Below the pieces are notes generated by a model. That model ran no database searches, was not told the origin of the DNA, and worked only from the letters and a program-made list of their open reading frames with translations. A stretch of DNA of 64,000 bases. Source: Enterobacter sp. CC120223-11. Its GTDB lineage: Bacteria; Pseudomonadota; Gammaproteobacteria; Enterobacterales; Enterobacteriaceae. Below are positions 41,818 to 49,677 of this stretch, in pieces (the stretch's first letter is position 1; every line of letters starts with the position of its first letter). Where the stretch lies: NCBI RefSeq assembly GCF_900215375.1, contig NZ_OBEF01000015.1:1-64000 (forward strand), read 5' to 3'. Both the position numbers and the translations under genes were made by a program.

Positions 41818-43878
41818 ATGACAACCACCGCCATGAGCGACCTCAGCCAGCAAGGGCTGCTCGATATCACCCGAACGCTGCTACAACAAAGTGACCTGAA
41901 CGGCGTATGCGAAGCGTTGGCTCAGCTTGTCAGACAGGCAGGCCTTGCCGATCGCGTCGCTATTCTTCTCTGGCAGCCGGGCCATCAGCGCGTGAGCTGT
42001 CATGCCAGCGCCCTCCACGACAGGCTCAGCCACGAAGAGGTCCTGCTGGCACAAGGCCCGGCGCACCTTTTGCTCTCCCGGCCCGATACGGTTCACTACG
42101 ACTACTCGGAATTTTCTGCCCGCTGGCCAGCGCTGGCAAACAGTGAACGCTACGCCCCTTTTGGCCGTTATGCCCTGCTGCCGCTGGCGCAGGAGGGGCG
42201 CATTGTTGGCGGCTGTGAGTTTATCCGCACCCGCCCGGCGGCATGGAGCGAAGCGGAGACTCAGCGCCTGCAAACCCTGACGCAGCTGGTCGCGCTCGTC
42301 ATCGAACAGTGTCGGGCCCGCCAGGAGAACGGTGCCGATCGTCAGCAGCTTTGCCTGGAGCGGGATAATTTCCGCATTCTGGTAGACGTCACTAACGCCG
42401 TGCTGTCGCGTCTCGACATAGATGAACTGGTCAGCGAAGTGGCGAAATCCCTGCACCATCATTTTCATCTCGACGCCATCAGCGTGGTACTACGCAGCCC
42501 GCAGCCGCGAAAACTCGACGTTTATACCAGCCACTACCTCGACGGTGATGCGCCGCTGCATGACATCAGCGAAGTGCTGGAAAGCGGCTCGCTCAGCGAA
42601 CAGGTGTTTAAAAACCAGCAGATGATGCTGCTGACGCTCGCCGACATGCAGTTAGCGCAGGGGGAGCGTCAGCTCTTCTCGCTGTGGGGCAATGAGCTGC
42701 AGAGCCTTTGCCTGCTGCCGCTGATGTCGGGTGAGAAGATACTGGGCGTCCTGAAACTTGCCCATCGCGACGAACAGGTTTTCAACGCCAGCAACCTCCG
42801 CCTGCTGCGCCAGATAGCTGAACGCGTGTCGATTGCCGTCGATAACGCGCTGGCCTATCAGGAAATTCAGCGGCTGAAAGAGCGGCTGACCGATGAAAAC
42901 AAAGTGCTCACCGAACAGCTGAACACCCTCGATAACGATTTTGGTGACATCATCGGCCGCAGCGATGCGATGCGTGACGTGCTTCGTCAGGTCGAAATGG
43001 TGGCGCAAAGCGACAGCACCGTGCTGATTCTTGGCGAAACCGGCACCGGTAAGGAGCTGATCGCCAGGGCCATTCACAACCTCAGCCATCGCCGCGAGCA
43101 GCGGATGATCAAGATGAACTGCGCGGCGATGCCCGCCGGGCTGATTGAAAGCGATCTCTTTGGCCATTCGAAAGGCGCCTTCACCGGGGCCAGCGCCCCG
43201 CGTACCGGACGCTTTGAACTGGCGGATAAAAGCTCGCTGTTCCTCGATGAGGTCGGCGACATGCCGCTGGAGCTGCAACCCAAGCTGCTTCGCGTGTTAC
43301 AGGAGCAGGAGTTTGAGCGGCTCGGCAGCAACAAGCTTATCCGCACGGACGTGCGCCTGATTGCTGCCACCAATCGCGATCTGCGCCAGATGGTTGAAGA
43401 CAGGCTGTTCCGCAGCGACCTCTATTATCGTCTGAACGTCTTCCCCATTCGCCTGCCGCCGCTGCGTGAACGCCCCGACGACATTCCCCTGCTGGCAAAG
43501 GCGTTTACCTGCAAAATTGCCCGCCGCCTCGGCCGCCAGATTGACAGCATTCCGGCCACCACCCTGCGTGCACTTAGCGAGATGCCGTGGCCGGGCAACG
43601 TGCGCGAGCTGGAAAATGTGATTGAGCGCGCCGTGCTGCTGACGCCCGGCAACGTACTGCAATTCTCCCTGCCGGAGATGGGGTTCACCCCGCCTGCGCC
43701 AGTGGCTGAGCCGCCGCTGGCGGGAGAAGATGAAGCGCAGCAAATCCTCCGCATTCTGAGAGAAACCAACGGCGTGGTTGCCGGGCCGAGAGGGGCCGCC
43801 CAGCGGCTGGGGCTGAAGCGCACCACGCTGCTGTCACGGATGAAGCGTCTCGGTATCGACAAAAACAGGTTGGTTTAA
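41818..43878 (+). CDS. fhlA: Formate-responsive sigma-54 activator FhlA
   Basis: FhlA senses formate and activates the formate hydrogenlyase regulon with sigma-54 RNA polymerase. The 686-residue protein (E. coli 692) has two GAF-type regions (about 1-150 and 185-345), an AAA+ domain with [14 protein letters not shown] and LFLDEVGD, and a helix-turn-helix ending [20 protein letters not shown]. It ends the hyp operon, as in E. coli. MTTTAMSDL gives two possible ATGs, five codons apart. It is the full-length partner of the shorter HyfR-like activator at 25289. Confidence 0.96.
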   Translation: MTTTAMSDLSQQGLLDITRTLLQQSDLNGVCEALAQLVRQAGLADRVAILLWQPGHQRVSCHASALHDRLSHEEVLLAQGPAHLLLSRPDTVHYDYSEFSARWPALANSERYAPFGRYALLPLAQEGRIVGGCEFIRTRPAAWSEAETQRLQTLTQLVALVIEQCRARQENGADRQQLCLERDNFRILVDVTNAVLSRLDIDELVSEVAKSLHHHFHLDAISVVLRSPQPRKLDVYTSHYLDGDAPLHDISEVLESGSLSEQVFKNQQMMLLTLADMQLAQGERQLFSLWGNELQSLCLLPLMSGEKILGVLKLAHRDEQVFNASNLRLLRQIAERVSIAVDNALAYQEIQRLKERLTDENKVLTEQLNTLDNDFGDIIGRSDAMRDVLRQVEMVAQSDSTVLILGETGTGKELIARAIHNLSHRREQRMIKMNCAAMPAGLIESDLFGHSKGAFTGASAPRTGRFELADKSSLFLDEVGDMPLELQPKLLRVLQEQEFERLGSNKLIRTDVRLIAATNRDLRQMVEDRLFRSDLYYRLNVFPIRLPPLRERPDDIPLLAKAFTCKIARRLGRQIDSIPATTLRALSEMPWPGNVRELENVIERAVLLTPGNVLQFSLPEMGFTPPAPVAEPPLAGEDEAQQILRILRETNGVVAGPRGAAQRLGLKRTTLLSRMKRLGIDKNRLV

Positions 43879-43927
43879 ATTCTCAGGACAGGCTATAAGT
43901 TTTGGACACCTACAGAAAGGAGGCAGC

Positions 43928-44356
43928 ATGTCAGTATCAGCACGAAATCAGCTCACCGGTAAAGTTAGCGCCGTGGCCACAGGCGCGGTCAACGATGAGG
44001 TTGAACTCACACTGGAAGGCGGCGCGAAACTTGTCGCCATTGTGACTCACAGCAGTAAGGAAGCATTGGGCCTGCAGGCGGGTAAAGAAGCCATTGCGCT
44101 GATCAAAGCGCCGTGGGTGACGCTTGCCAGCGAAGACTGTGGCCTGAAATTTTCCGCCCGCAATCAGTTTGCCGGGAAGGTGTCTAAAGTTACCGAAGGT
44201 GCGGTGAATGCCACGGTGCATATCAGCACGGATTCCGGTTTCGAACTGGTGGCGGTGATCACCAACGAAAGCCAGCATGAAATGAAACTGGCTACGGGCA
44301 GTCGCGTGATTGCGCTGATCAAAGCCTCAGCCATTCTGCTCGCCACCCGCGCTTAA
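43928..44356 (+). CDS. Molbindin with two Mop (TOBE) domains
   Basis: A 142-residue protein of two tandem Mop domains, residues about 3-68 (SARNQLTGKVSAV) and 75-140 (SARNQFAGKVSKV), each ending with an IALIKA strand. Such ModG-type di-Mop proteins bind molybdate oxyanions and are thought to store or buffer molybdenum in the cytoplasm. AAGGAGG precedes the ATG. It follows fhlA on the same strand by 49 bases. E. coli K-12 lacks it here. Its place suggests that it supports the molybdenum-dependent formate dehydrogenase; this is inference. Confidence 0.9.
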   Translation: MSVSARNQLTGKVSAVATGAVNDEVELTLEGGAKLVAIVTHSSKEALGLQAGKEAIALIKAPWVTLASEDCGLKFSARNQFAGKVSKVTEGAVNATVHISTDSGFELVAVITNESQHEMKLATGSRVIALIKASAILLATRA

Positions 44357-44389
44357 GCTCTTTTGCGCCGCCCTTCCGGCGGCGCACAA

Positions 44390-44734
44390 TTATTTCTTCG
44401 GGCGATACTTCTCCGGCAGTTCTGGCACCGGACGTCTGTCGTCCAGCAAATGCAGAACGGTGAGAACCGGATGACGCCACAGCATTCTCGGCCCCGCCCA
44501 GCGCATAATCTGCTTCATCTCTTCCCTTTTTGCGGGTTGATAGCAATGCACCGGGCACTGCTTGCAGGCAGGCTTGTTTTCACCAAACACGCACTTATCC
44601 AGCCGTTTATCAGCATACGCATTCAGCGCCGAGTAATGATCTTCGTCCGGCAAGGCCTGCGGGCAGCGCCGGGCGTAGAGTGCGATCATCCGGCGGATTG
44701 TCAGTTTTTCTCTGCGAATACGGCTTGCGGTCAT
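44390..44734 (-). CDS. ygbA: YgbA, nitrosative-stress-linked protein
   Basis: A 114-residue protein matching E. coli YgbA, whose biochemical role is not established; it belongs to a family named for nitrous-oxide-stimulated promoters and its gene is repressed by NsrR in E. coli. Four cysteines in CVFGENKPACKQCPVHC may bind metal, followed by the strongly conserved QPAKREEMKQIMRWAGPRML. An NsrR-like site lies directly upstream. Its placement beside fhlA is conserved. Confidence 0.93.
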   Translation of the reverse strand: MTASRIRREKLTIRRMIALYARRCPQALPDEDHYSALNAYADKRLDKCVFGENKPACKQCPVHCYQPAKREEMKQIMRWAGPRMLWRHPVLTVLHLLDDRRPVPELPEKYRPKK

Positions 44735-44751
44735 GTTGAGTTTCCGAATTA

Positions 44752-44774
44752 AACATGCATTTATGATACGTATT
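44752..44774 (-). promoter_or_regulatory. NsrR-like site upstream of ygbA
   Basis: AACATGCATTT followed by a one-base spacer and TGATACGTATT fits the 11-1-11 NsrR consensus at 10 of 11 positions on the left half and about 7 of 11 on the right. It ends 18 bases before the ygbA ATG. NO control of ygbA by NsrR is known in E. coli. Confidence 0.6.
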
Positions 44775-44937
44775 TCTGTCCTCGCAAACCCTTTGCCACA
44801 TCAATGATTGTCCAAAAAGAGACCCATTGCATGTTGGATAAAAATTAATCATTGAGTATTATTTGCTCACCTTCCGGGAGGAGTCCGGTCACGTTTCGTA
44901 AGGATGTATTCGCTCTTTTTTATAGACTTTTTATTTT

Positions 44938-45459
44938 ATGCATTTATCTAAAACGCTTTCTGCGATGGTGTTGCTTGCCGCCACCGCTGGTGCCGGTCAC
45001 GCTTTTGCTTTCAACCTGCCCTCGAATATTACCACGCTAAAAAACACCAGCCTGACTGAACGCGTTTCTCAGCCGCAGTCAGAAAATATAAAATCAAAAA
45101 TCATGGCGCAATATTCGCAATGGAAAGGCACCCGCTATCACTTTGGCGGCAGCTCGCAGCGGGGGATCGACTGCTCTGCCCTGGTGCAGGCTATTTTCCA
45201 TGGATCCATGCAGTTGAACCTGCCGCGCACCACTGGCGAGCAGATTCATAATGGTGTGCATATTTCACAAAATGCATTAAAGCCCGGGGATCTGGTGTTT
45301 TTTAAAACATCCAGAACAACTCGCCATGTTGGGGTTTATGTCGGCAATAATGAATTTATCCATGCTTCAAAAATAAAAGGCGTAACGGTTTCAAGCCTTG
45401 CCAATAATTACTGGCAGGCCCATTACGAAACCGCTCGCCGTATTACGGAAAATACTTAA
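44938..45459 (+). CDS. NlpC/P60 family cell-wall endopeptidase
   Basis: A 173-residue secreted protein with a signal peptide ending near residue 24 (GAGHAFA) and no lipobox. The NlpC/P60 domain (about 50-170) has the catalytic set C79 (GIDCSALVQ), H130 (TRHVGVYVG) and H142 (FIHAS). It should cleave D-glutamyl-diaminopimelate-type bonds in peptidoglycan stems in the periplasm. It resembles the MepS/MepH/YafL group; which one is not clear. No strong ribosome-binding site is seen before the ATG. A perfect terminator follows, so it is monocistronic. Confidence 0.85.
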   Translation: MHLSKTLSAMVLLAATAGAGHAFAFNLPSNITTLKNTSLTERVSQPQSENIKSKIMAQYSQWKGTRYHFGGSSQRGIDCSALVQAIFHGSMQLNLPRTTGEQIHNGVHISQNALKPGDLVFFKTSRTTRHVGVYVGNNEFIHASKIKGVTVSSLANNYWQAHYETARRITENT

Positions 45460-45469
45460 AACCGTCAAC

Positions 45470-45497
45470 AACCTCTCGCCTGCGGGAGGTTTTTTTC
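45470..45497 (+). terminator. Intrinsic terminator after the NlpC/P60 gene
   Basis: aacctctcg and cgggaggtt pair over 9 positions (one G-U) around the loop CCTG and are followed by seven T residues. Confidence 0.92.
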
Positions 45498-45586
45498 GGC
45501 CCTGCTTCCAGGTTTGACTGTAAAATCTCATCACTTTCATTCCGGCCACAACCCACTTCACACTCTGACATTTTCCCGCTACAAAT

Positions 45587-45606
45587 AACTGTATTTACAT
45601 ACAGCC
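45587..45606 (+). promoter_or_regulatory. LexA (SOS) box upstream of the symE-like gene
   Basis: AACTGTATTTACATACAGCC contains CTGT-N8-ACAG exactly and an AT-rich centre. It ends 39 bases before the SymE-like start codon. E. coli symE is also LexA controlled. Confidence 0.8.
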
Positions 45607-45645
45607 CATTAGTATTCTCGGCCTGTGGAAAAGGAGTGATAACTC

Positions 45646-45912
45646 ATGATTCAACTCAGCGTAGCAACCCGTGAGGGTCTAAAAACGGCAAGACGGGCAA
45701 AAGTTGGTTACACCAGAAGGCGGCACCAGGATCCCAAAACCCTGCGCACCCGCCGATACAGTCAGCACCCAAGCCTGGTGCTGAGCGGCGACTGGCTTGC
45801 ACAGGCAGGTTTTGCAACGGGTGTAGCCGTCGAGGTTTCCGTTCAGTACGGACAGCTGGTGTTGCAGGCTCTGACACCTGATGTCTCAGCTCCGGAGGAG
45901 CTCAGTCGTTAG
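45646..45912 (+). CDS. symE: SymE family toxin-like protein
   Basis: An 88-residue protein of the SymE family, an SOS-induced AbrB-fold protein in E. coli that acts as an RNA endonuclease toxin or nucleoid-binding protein. The family core PSLVLSGDWLAQAGFATG and VAVEVSVQYGQLVLQ is intact. The N-terminus is basic (RRAKVGYTRRR). It is shorter than E. coli SymE (113), lacking the C-terminal tail. AAGGAG precedes the ATG, and a LexA box is upstream. An antisense RNA like SymR may overlap the 5' end, but I cannot show it. The 3' end overlaps the FidL-like gene by 11 bases in convergent orientation. Confidence 0.8.
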   Translation: MIQLSVATREGLKTARRAKVGYTRRRHQDPKTLRTRRYSQHPSLVLSGDWLAQAGFATGVAVEVSVQYGQLVLQALTPDVSAPEELSR

Positions 45913-46342
45913 TACACATCATCAATGTTTCAAACGGAGTGGAAACAATATAATCATCGTTGTTCAGCGGTGTGACTTTTAAGCGCACGTCATTGTCTTT
46001 TAGCACGCTGAACAGTTTTACGGCGTCTTCACTGCGTGGGCCTAAATGAAGTGCATAGTAGTTCCCCTCGCGGGTGTAGCTAAATTTGACGATGCTGCTG
46101 CTCTGCTTCAGCAGCGCTGTCGAACAGGAGCGACTGCCGGATACATAAAAGTAGCCCTCGCCGCCAATCATCGACATAAACACATCCAGGACGTTTTTAG
46201 CGCTGCACTGATTGCTGGTGAAATTGGTATGAATGCGGGCATGACACTCAATTTTCTTATCTGCCGTCATTGTCCGCCAAACCCGAAAGGACACCAGGGC
46301 CACCAACACAATCAACAGAAGGGGCAGCATTTTACTTTTCAT
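45902..46342 (-). CDS. FidL-like membrane-anchored protein
   Basis: A 146-residue protein with one N-terminal membrane helix (about 5-20, MLPLLLIVLVALVSF) and a periplasmic remainder with four cysteines (IECHAR, NQCSAK, SCSTA, MMCTND) that could form disulfides. The pattern and its coupling to a ToxR-like regulator resemble FidL, which pairs with MarT on Salmonella SPI-3. By analogy with ToxS it may stabilise or tune the periplasmic part of the regulator. The start ATG at 46342 lies within the regulator coding end (11-base overlap). Confidence 0.65.
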   Translation of the reverse strand: MKSKMLPLLLIVLVALVSFRVWRTMTADKKIECHARIHTNFTSNQCSAKNVLDVFMSMIGGEGYFYVSGSRSCSTALLKQSSSIVKFSYTREGNYYALHLGPRSEDAVKLFSVLKDNDVRLKVTPLNNDDYIVSTPFETLMMCTND

Positions 46343-47138
46343 TGTGGTTCCCTTCTGCCTCTCCGTGCTGAGTGAAATAGTAGTTTTCACAAGGGGCCTT
46401 ACTGTTAAATGGACAGTAAGACAAAAGCTGCCGCGTGATGGCAACCCCATCGGCGTCGCTTTTTATATCGGCGTAAAAATAGAGATTAGTGTTGTTCCGG
46501 CAATTCAAATTTTCCTGACGAACAATGTCCTGCACGCGGCTTTTCAGCTTGTCTGGATCCATTCTTCGTGTCGTGTCGTCAGCCAGAAATGTCCGGCAAT
46601 TTTCAATGCGAAATACTTCATTTCTCGCCATCTTGATCGACGCGAAACGTTGGATCTCCGGTGAAAAATAAAACAACACCAGCACTACGCCCGCTATTAC
46701 TCCGGATAAATATCGCAGATATTTCCTTTCCCGAACAGATGCTTTTCCGCCAGCGTTATTTCCGATAATGTTAACATTATTGACTCCCGCAGTATTACTC
46801 TGACTTTCGGATCCCAGCATGTTTATTTCAGCATCAAAGACGAAACCATATTTTGGGATCGTCGAAATAGATTCGCTATGCCCATAATGAGCCAACGCTT
46901 TTCTCAGCATGGAAACGTAATTATTCAGATTATTGCTGGATGCGTTTAGACCCCGTTTTTCCCAAAGTTCATGCAGCAACATATTTCTGCTCAGAGGCTG
47001 GTGATTATGGGCAACAAACAGGCATAACAACTCCCCACAAAGACGCGATAAAATAATTGGCTCAGAGCCTTCATCCAGTCCAAGCAGCGTGTTGTCGGTC
47101 GCGCTGAACTTTACATTGTGGTTGATAATAAACTCCAT
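46332..47138 (-). CDS. ToxR/MarT-like transmembrane winged-helix regulator
   Basis: A 268-residue one-component membrane regulator. A winged-helix DNA-binding domain (about 1-105, LSRLCGELLCLF and NLNNYVSMLRKAL with STIPKYGFVF at its end) is followed by a linker, one membrane helix (about 143-159, YLSGVIAGVVLVLFYFS), and a periplasmic domain with cysteines. I prefer the ATG at 47138 (MEFIINHNVKFS), because it matches how this family starts and has GGGGA upstream; an ATG 11 codons earlier is also open. It probably regulates the nearby fimbrial genes, as MarT controls an adhesin in Salmonella; the target is inferred. Confidence 0.75.
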   Translation of the reverse strand: MEFIINHNVKFSATDNTLLGLDEGSEPIILSRLCGELLCLFVAHNHQPLSRNMLLHELWEKRGLNASSNNLNNYVSMLRKALAHYGHSESISTIPKYGFVFDAEINMLGSESQSNTAGVNNVNIIGNNAGGKASVRERKYLRYLSGVIAGVVLVLFYFSPEIQRFASIKMARNEVFRIENCRTFLADDTTRRMDPDKLKSRVQDIVRQENLNCRNNTNLYFYADIKSDADGVAITRQLLSYCPFNSKAPCENYYFTQHGEAEGNHNEK

Positions 47139-47446
47139 CCATCCCCTACTTATCGCATCACTACCGTTCATTTTTTACTTCAGGCCACACCCTCTGCATG
47201 CAGACACAGAGGGCAAACCGGACACATCAGCCAGTTTCGCAAGTATATGTGCAGATCTATACCTCAACAATAAACCAATTTTAAATCTATTAAAACCACC
47301 ACGGCAGAATAATTATCTATTGATAACAGAAATTTCAATATATATAACCAGCAACTGAAATCATCACGATACCATCCTGGACATCGCAACTAACCCATCC
47401 CCGTTGGGCTAGCTCCTTTATCCTGTCAGTATAGTGAGAGTTCTCT

Positions 47447-47896
47447 ATGCATAACAATAAGCATCACGGTCATATTATATCTATTATAAAAAAAGGTAAT
47501 GGCTATGTATTAAAAAGAAAAAACACTGAACTTACACTCAGCAAAAATCAAAGCCTGCTTATTTCATGCCTGATCAATAACATTAACGACAAAGCCGAAA
47601 TCATCAACGCTATTTGGGGCGATGCAGCCAGTAAATCGAGGCAGAATAGCTACAATCAATTAATTTATCAGTTGCGACAGCGCCTGACGCAAGCCGGAAT
47701 TGAGCCTGAGATATTAATCACGCACCCCCGTTACGGCCTGGTATTAAACAAGGCCATGCTGTTGCAGGACCGGCGCATTGATCACTATATGGTGAAAACA
47801 CTGAACGACAATTTACTGAATTTATCCTCAGGGATAGTCAAGTCTGAAAGTCGCAATGGCATTGAACTCACCCCGCCCGATCGTTTTATTTTTTAA
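47447..47896 (+). CDS. Soluble winged-helix DNA-binding protein
   Basis: A 149-residue protein related to the DNA-binding domain of CadC/ToxR-type regulators: ELTLSKNQSLLISCLI, EIINAIWGDAASKSRQNSYNQLIYQLRQRL and LITHPRYGLVL. No membrane helix follows, so it would be cytoplasmic or a truncated relative. It is divergent from the MarT-like gene; the 308 bases between them are AT-rich and hold presumed promoters and nothing else I can see. Its 3' end overlaps the fimbrial gene on the other strand by 69 bases. Codon use is AT-rich, suggesting acquisition. Confidence 0.7.
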   Translation: MHNNKHHGHIISIIKKGNGYVLKRKNTELTLSKNQSLLISCLINNINDKAEIINAIWGDAASKSRQNSYNQLIYQLRQRLTQAGIEPEILITHPRYGLVLNKAMLLQDRRIDHYMVKTLNDNLLNLSSGIVKSESRNGIELTPPDRFIF

Positions 47897-48361
47897 CGCA
47901 TCCGGCTCTGCCTGGATGTAGGTTTTTATCGCCAGACTGCTCGCACCATTCTGCAACGGAAAGGTGTTGCTCGCCTCATTTAAGGGCAATGGCTGCCCTT
48001 CCGTACTTTCAAAACCAATGAGGATACCCGTTGCCGTACTGTCCTGATTCAGCGCTAAAAGGCCGGGCAATTTGCCGTTACCAATACCATTAATCGTGAT
48101 TTTAACGCTCTTGCTGATACTGATATTGCAATCCACTAGATCGACTCTAAGCATCTGCCCATGCGTTCTCTGATTAAGGTAGAGGTATTTGTCCGGCACA
48201 CCGCCAAAATCAGCCATGAGTGTGTCTCCCTGCGTCGCGATTTTACAGGGTTCACTGACCAGTGTGCCGTGCAGATGCACATTCTCTGCCGCTTTTACGG
48301 GCGAAGCAGAAATCAGAACCAGTAACCCACCGCCAGAGATGTACGTGGATAATGCCTTCAT
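47828..48361 (-). CDS. Minor fimbrial subunit
   Basis: A 177-residue chaperone-usher pilin-type protein. A signal peptide ends near SASPVKAA. The pilin Cys pair is in SEPCKIATQGDT and VDLVDCNIS, and the protein ends FNAIATFRLDYP, with the C-terminal beta-strand and penultimate tyrosine used for chaperone binding. It is the last gene of the minus-strand fimbrial arm. AAGGATCG precedes its ATG. Role within the fibre (linker or terminator) is unknown. Confidence 0.85.
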   Translation of the reverse strand: MKALSTYISGGGLLVLISASPVKAAENVHLHGTLVSEPCKIATQGDTLMADFGGVPDKYLYLNQRTHGQMLRVDLVDCNISISKSVKITINGIGNGKLPGLLALNQDSTATGILIGFESTEGQPLPLNEASNTFPLQNGASSLAIKTYIQAEPDALKNKTIGRGEFNAIATFRLDYP

Positions 48362-48374
48362 CGTCGCGATCCTT

Positions 48375-48872
48375 CTATTGATAGCCCACTTCCAGAGTGG
48401 CTGTTGCGTCGAAATTCCCCTCTTTCAGCACGGCTCTAGGTTCGCTTACTACTACAACCTCGAGCTTTGGCTTCTCGGCCATATTATCAATACGCTGCGG
48501 TGTATTTATGGGGAGGTCTCTGTTCTGCATTAACACACGAATACCCAGTCCCGGCAGGGTAGTTTGCAGGACCGCAGGATCATACGAAGCCACATTGCCA
48601 CGCAGCGTCAGAACGAAATCCAGCGGCTGTTCCGTTATTCCGCCACAGTCGACCTCATAGTTCAGCTCCATTCGATGCTGAACGCCATCAATACTGCTAA
48701 TGACGAGAGAATCACCAAAATTAATATCAATCATTGGCCCGTCTTTCCCCTTCACCGTGCAACTGGGGGGATCCAGCAACGTGCCATTAAAAAACAAGTT
48801 TTCGGCGCCATAAAGTGGAGAAAAGCTCATCCCTGTAAGGCTCACTATTCCCCAGAACGTCACTGTTCGCAT
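48375..48872 (-). CDS. Minor fimbrial subunit
   Basis: A 165-residue pilin-family protein with a signal peptide (MRTVTFWGIVSLTGMSFSP), the pilin Cys pair (PPSCTVKGKDG and YEVDCGG) and the C-terminal donor strand FDATATLEVGYQ. NFGD and LRGNVASYDP resemble PapF/MrpG-type tip-adaptor pilins, like the plus-strand subunit at 54599. The start is the ATG at 48872 with GGAG upstream; a GTG four codons earlier is possible. It lies 13 bases before the next minor subunit gene. Confidence 0.85.
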   Translation of the reverse strand: MRTVTFWGIVSLTGMSFSPLYGAENLFFNGTLLDPPSCTVKGKDGPMIDINFGDSLVISSIDGVQHRMELNYEVDCGGITEQPLDFVLTLRGNVASYDPAVLQTTLPGLGIRVLMQNRDLPINTPQRIDNMAEKPKLEVVVVSEPRAVLKEGNFDATATLEVGYQ

Positions 48873-48901
48873 TCTCCACTCCACTGTCGATTGATGGGCA
48901 C

Positions 48902-49645
48902 TTAGTTCGTTTCACCGCGGAGCTCTTTGGCGTGGCAGCGTCCGCCCTCGCAGATAAACCTGAATTTAGGCCGTCCGCCATAATCGTTAATCAGCGTGAA
49001 GATCGGGCTGCTCCCGGCTTTCGCCGCGCTAACGTTGAGGGAAGTACTACTTTTTGGCGCGACCATTACCGGTTCAAAATCAGAAAGCGACGGCCCTTTT
49101 TCCGCTGCACTAATATCAATAATGGTGACGTACAATCCACTGTCGTTATTAAATTGGTAGACATCACCGACTTTATTCAGCGTTAAATGCTCACCTATTT
49201 CCTCAGCCTGACGAATTAAAGAAGCCGGGCGATAAAAAAGTTTGATCCGGGTTTGTAACGCAATTTGTAGCGTATTCGGCTTGCCGCTGACTGGCGGAAT
49301 TTCACGCAGGTTAAAATAAAACAGCGATTCCCGGTCGGCAGGCAGGCTTCCCGCCGCTGGTAACGCCTGAATTTTTACCTGACTCTTCGCTTCAGGTTCA
49401 ATTCGCTGGATCGGCGGCAGTATTGCCAGTGGACTGTTGACCTTGTTTCCACGCTCATCTTCCAGCCACGCCTGCGCCAGGAAGGGCAGTGCTTTATTAT
49501 CATTGCCAATACTCAGACTGACGGATTTTTTATCGCTCTCATAAATGATTCGGGTGCGATCTAACGAAATGGCCGCCTGCGCCGCCTCGCTGAATAAAGT
49601 GAATGACAGCACAATGGCCATCAGGCTTTGCGTTATTTTTTCCAT
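48902..49645 (-). CDS. Periplasmic fimbrial chaperone (PapD family)
   Basis: A 247-residue chaperone that delivers pilin subunits to the usher by donor-strand complementation. The signal peptide ends near SEAAQA. Anchor residues are the arginine in LDRTRIIY and the lysine in QTRIKLFYRP; the family motif YFNLREIPP is present. The C-terminal domain has a cysteine pair (FICEGGRC). It lies between the usher gene and the minor subunits. Confidence 0.94.
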   Translation of the reverse strand: MEKITQSLMAIVLSFTLFSEAAQAAISLDRTRIIYESDKKSVSLSIGNDNKALPFLAQAWLEDERGNKVNSPLAILPPIQRIEPEAKSQVKIQALPAAGSLPADRESLFYFNLREIPPVSGKPNTLQIALQTRIKLFYRPASLIRQAEEIGEHLTLNKVGDVYQFNNDSGLYVTIIDISAAEKGPSLSDFEPVMVAPKSSTSLNVSAAKAGSSPIFTLINDYGGRPKFRFICEGGRCHAKELRGETN

Positions 49646-49677
49646 TATTGATATCTCATTACATGTAAAAAAGAGGA

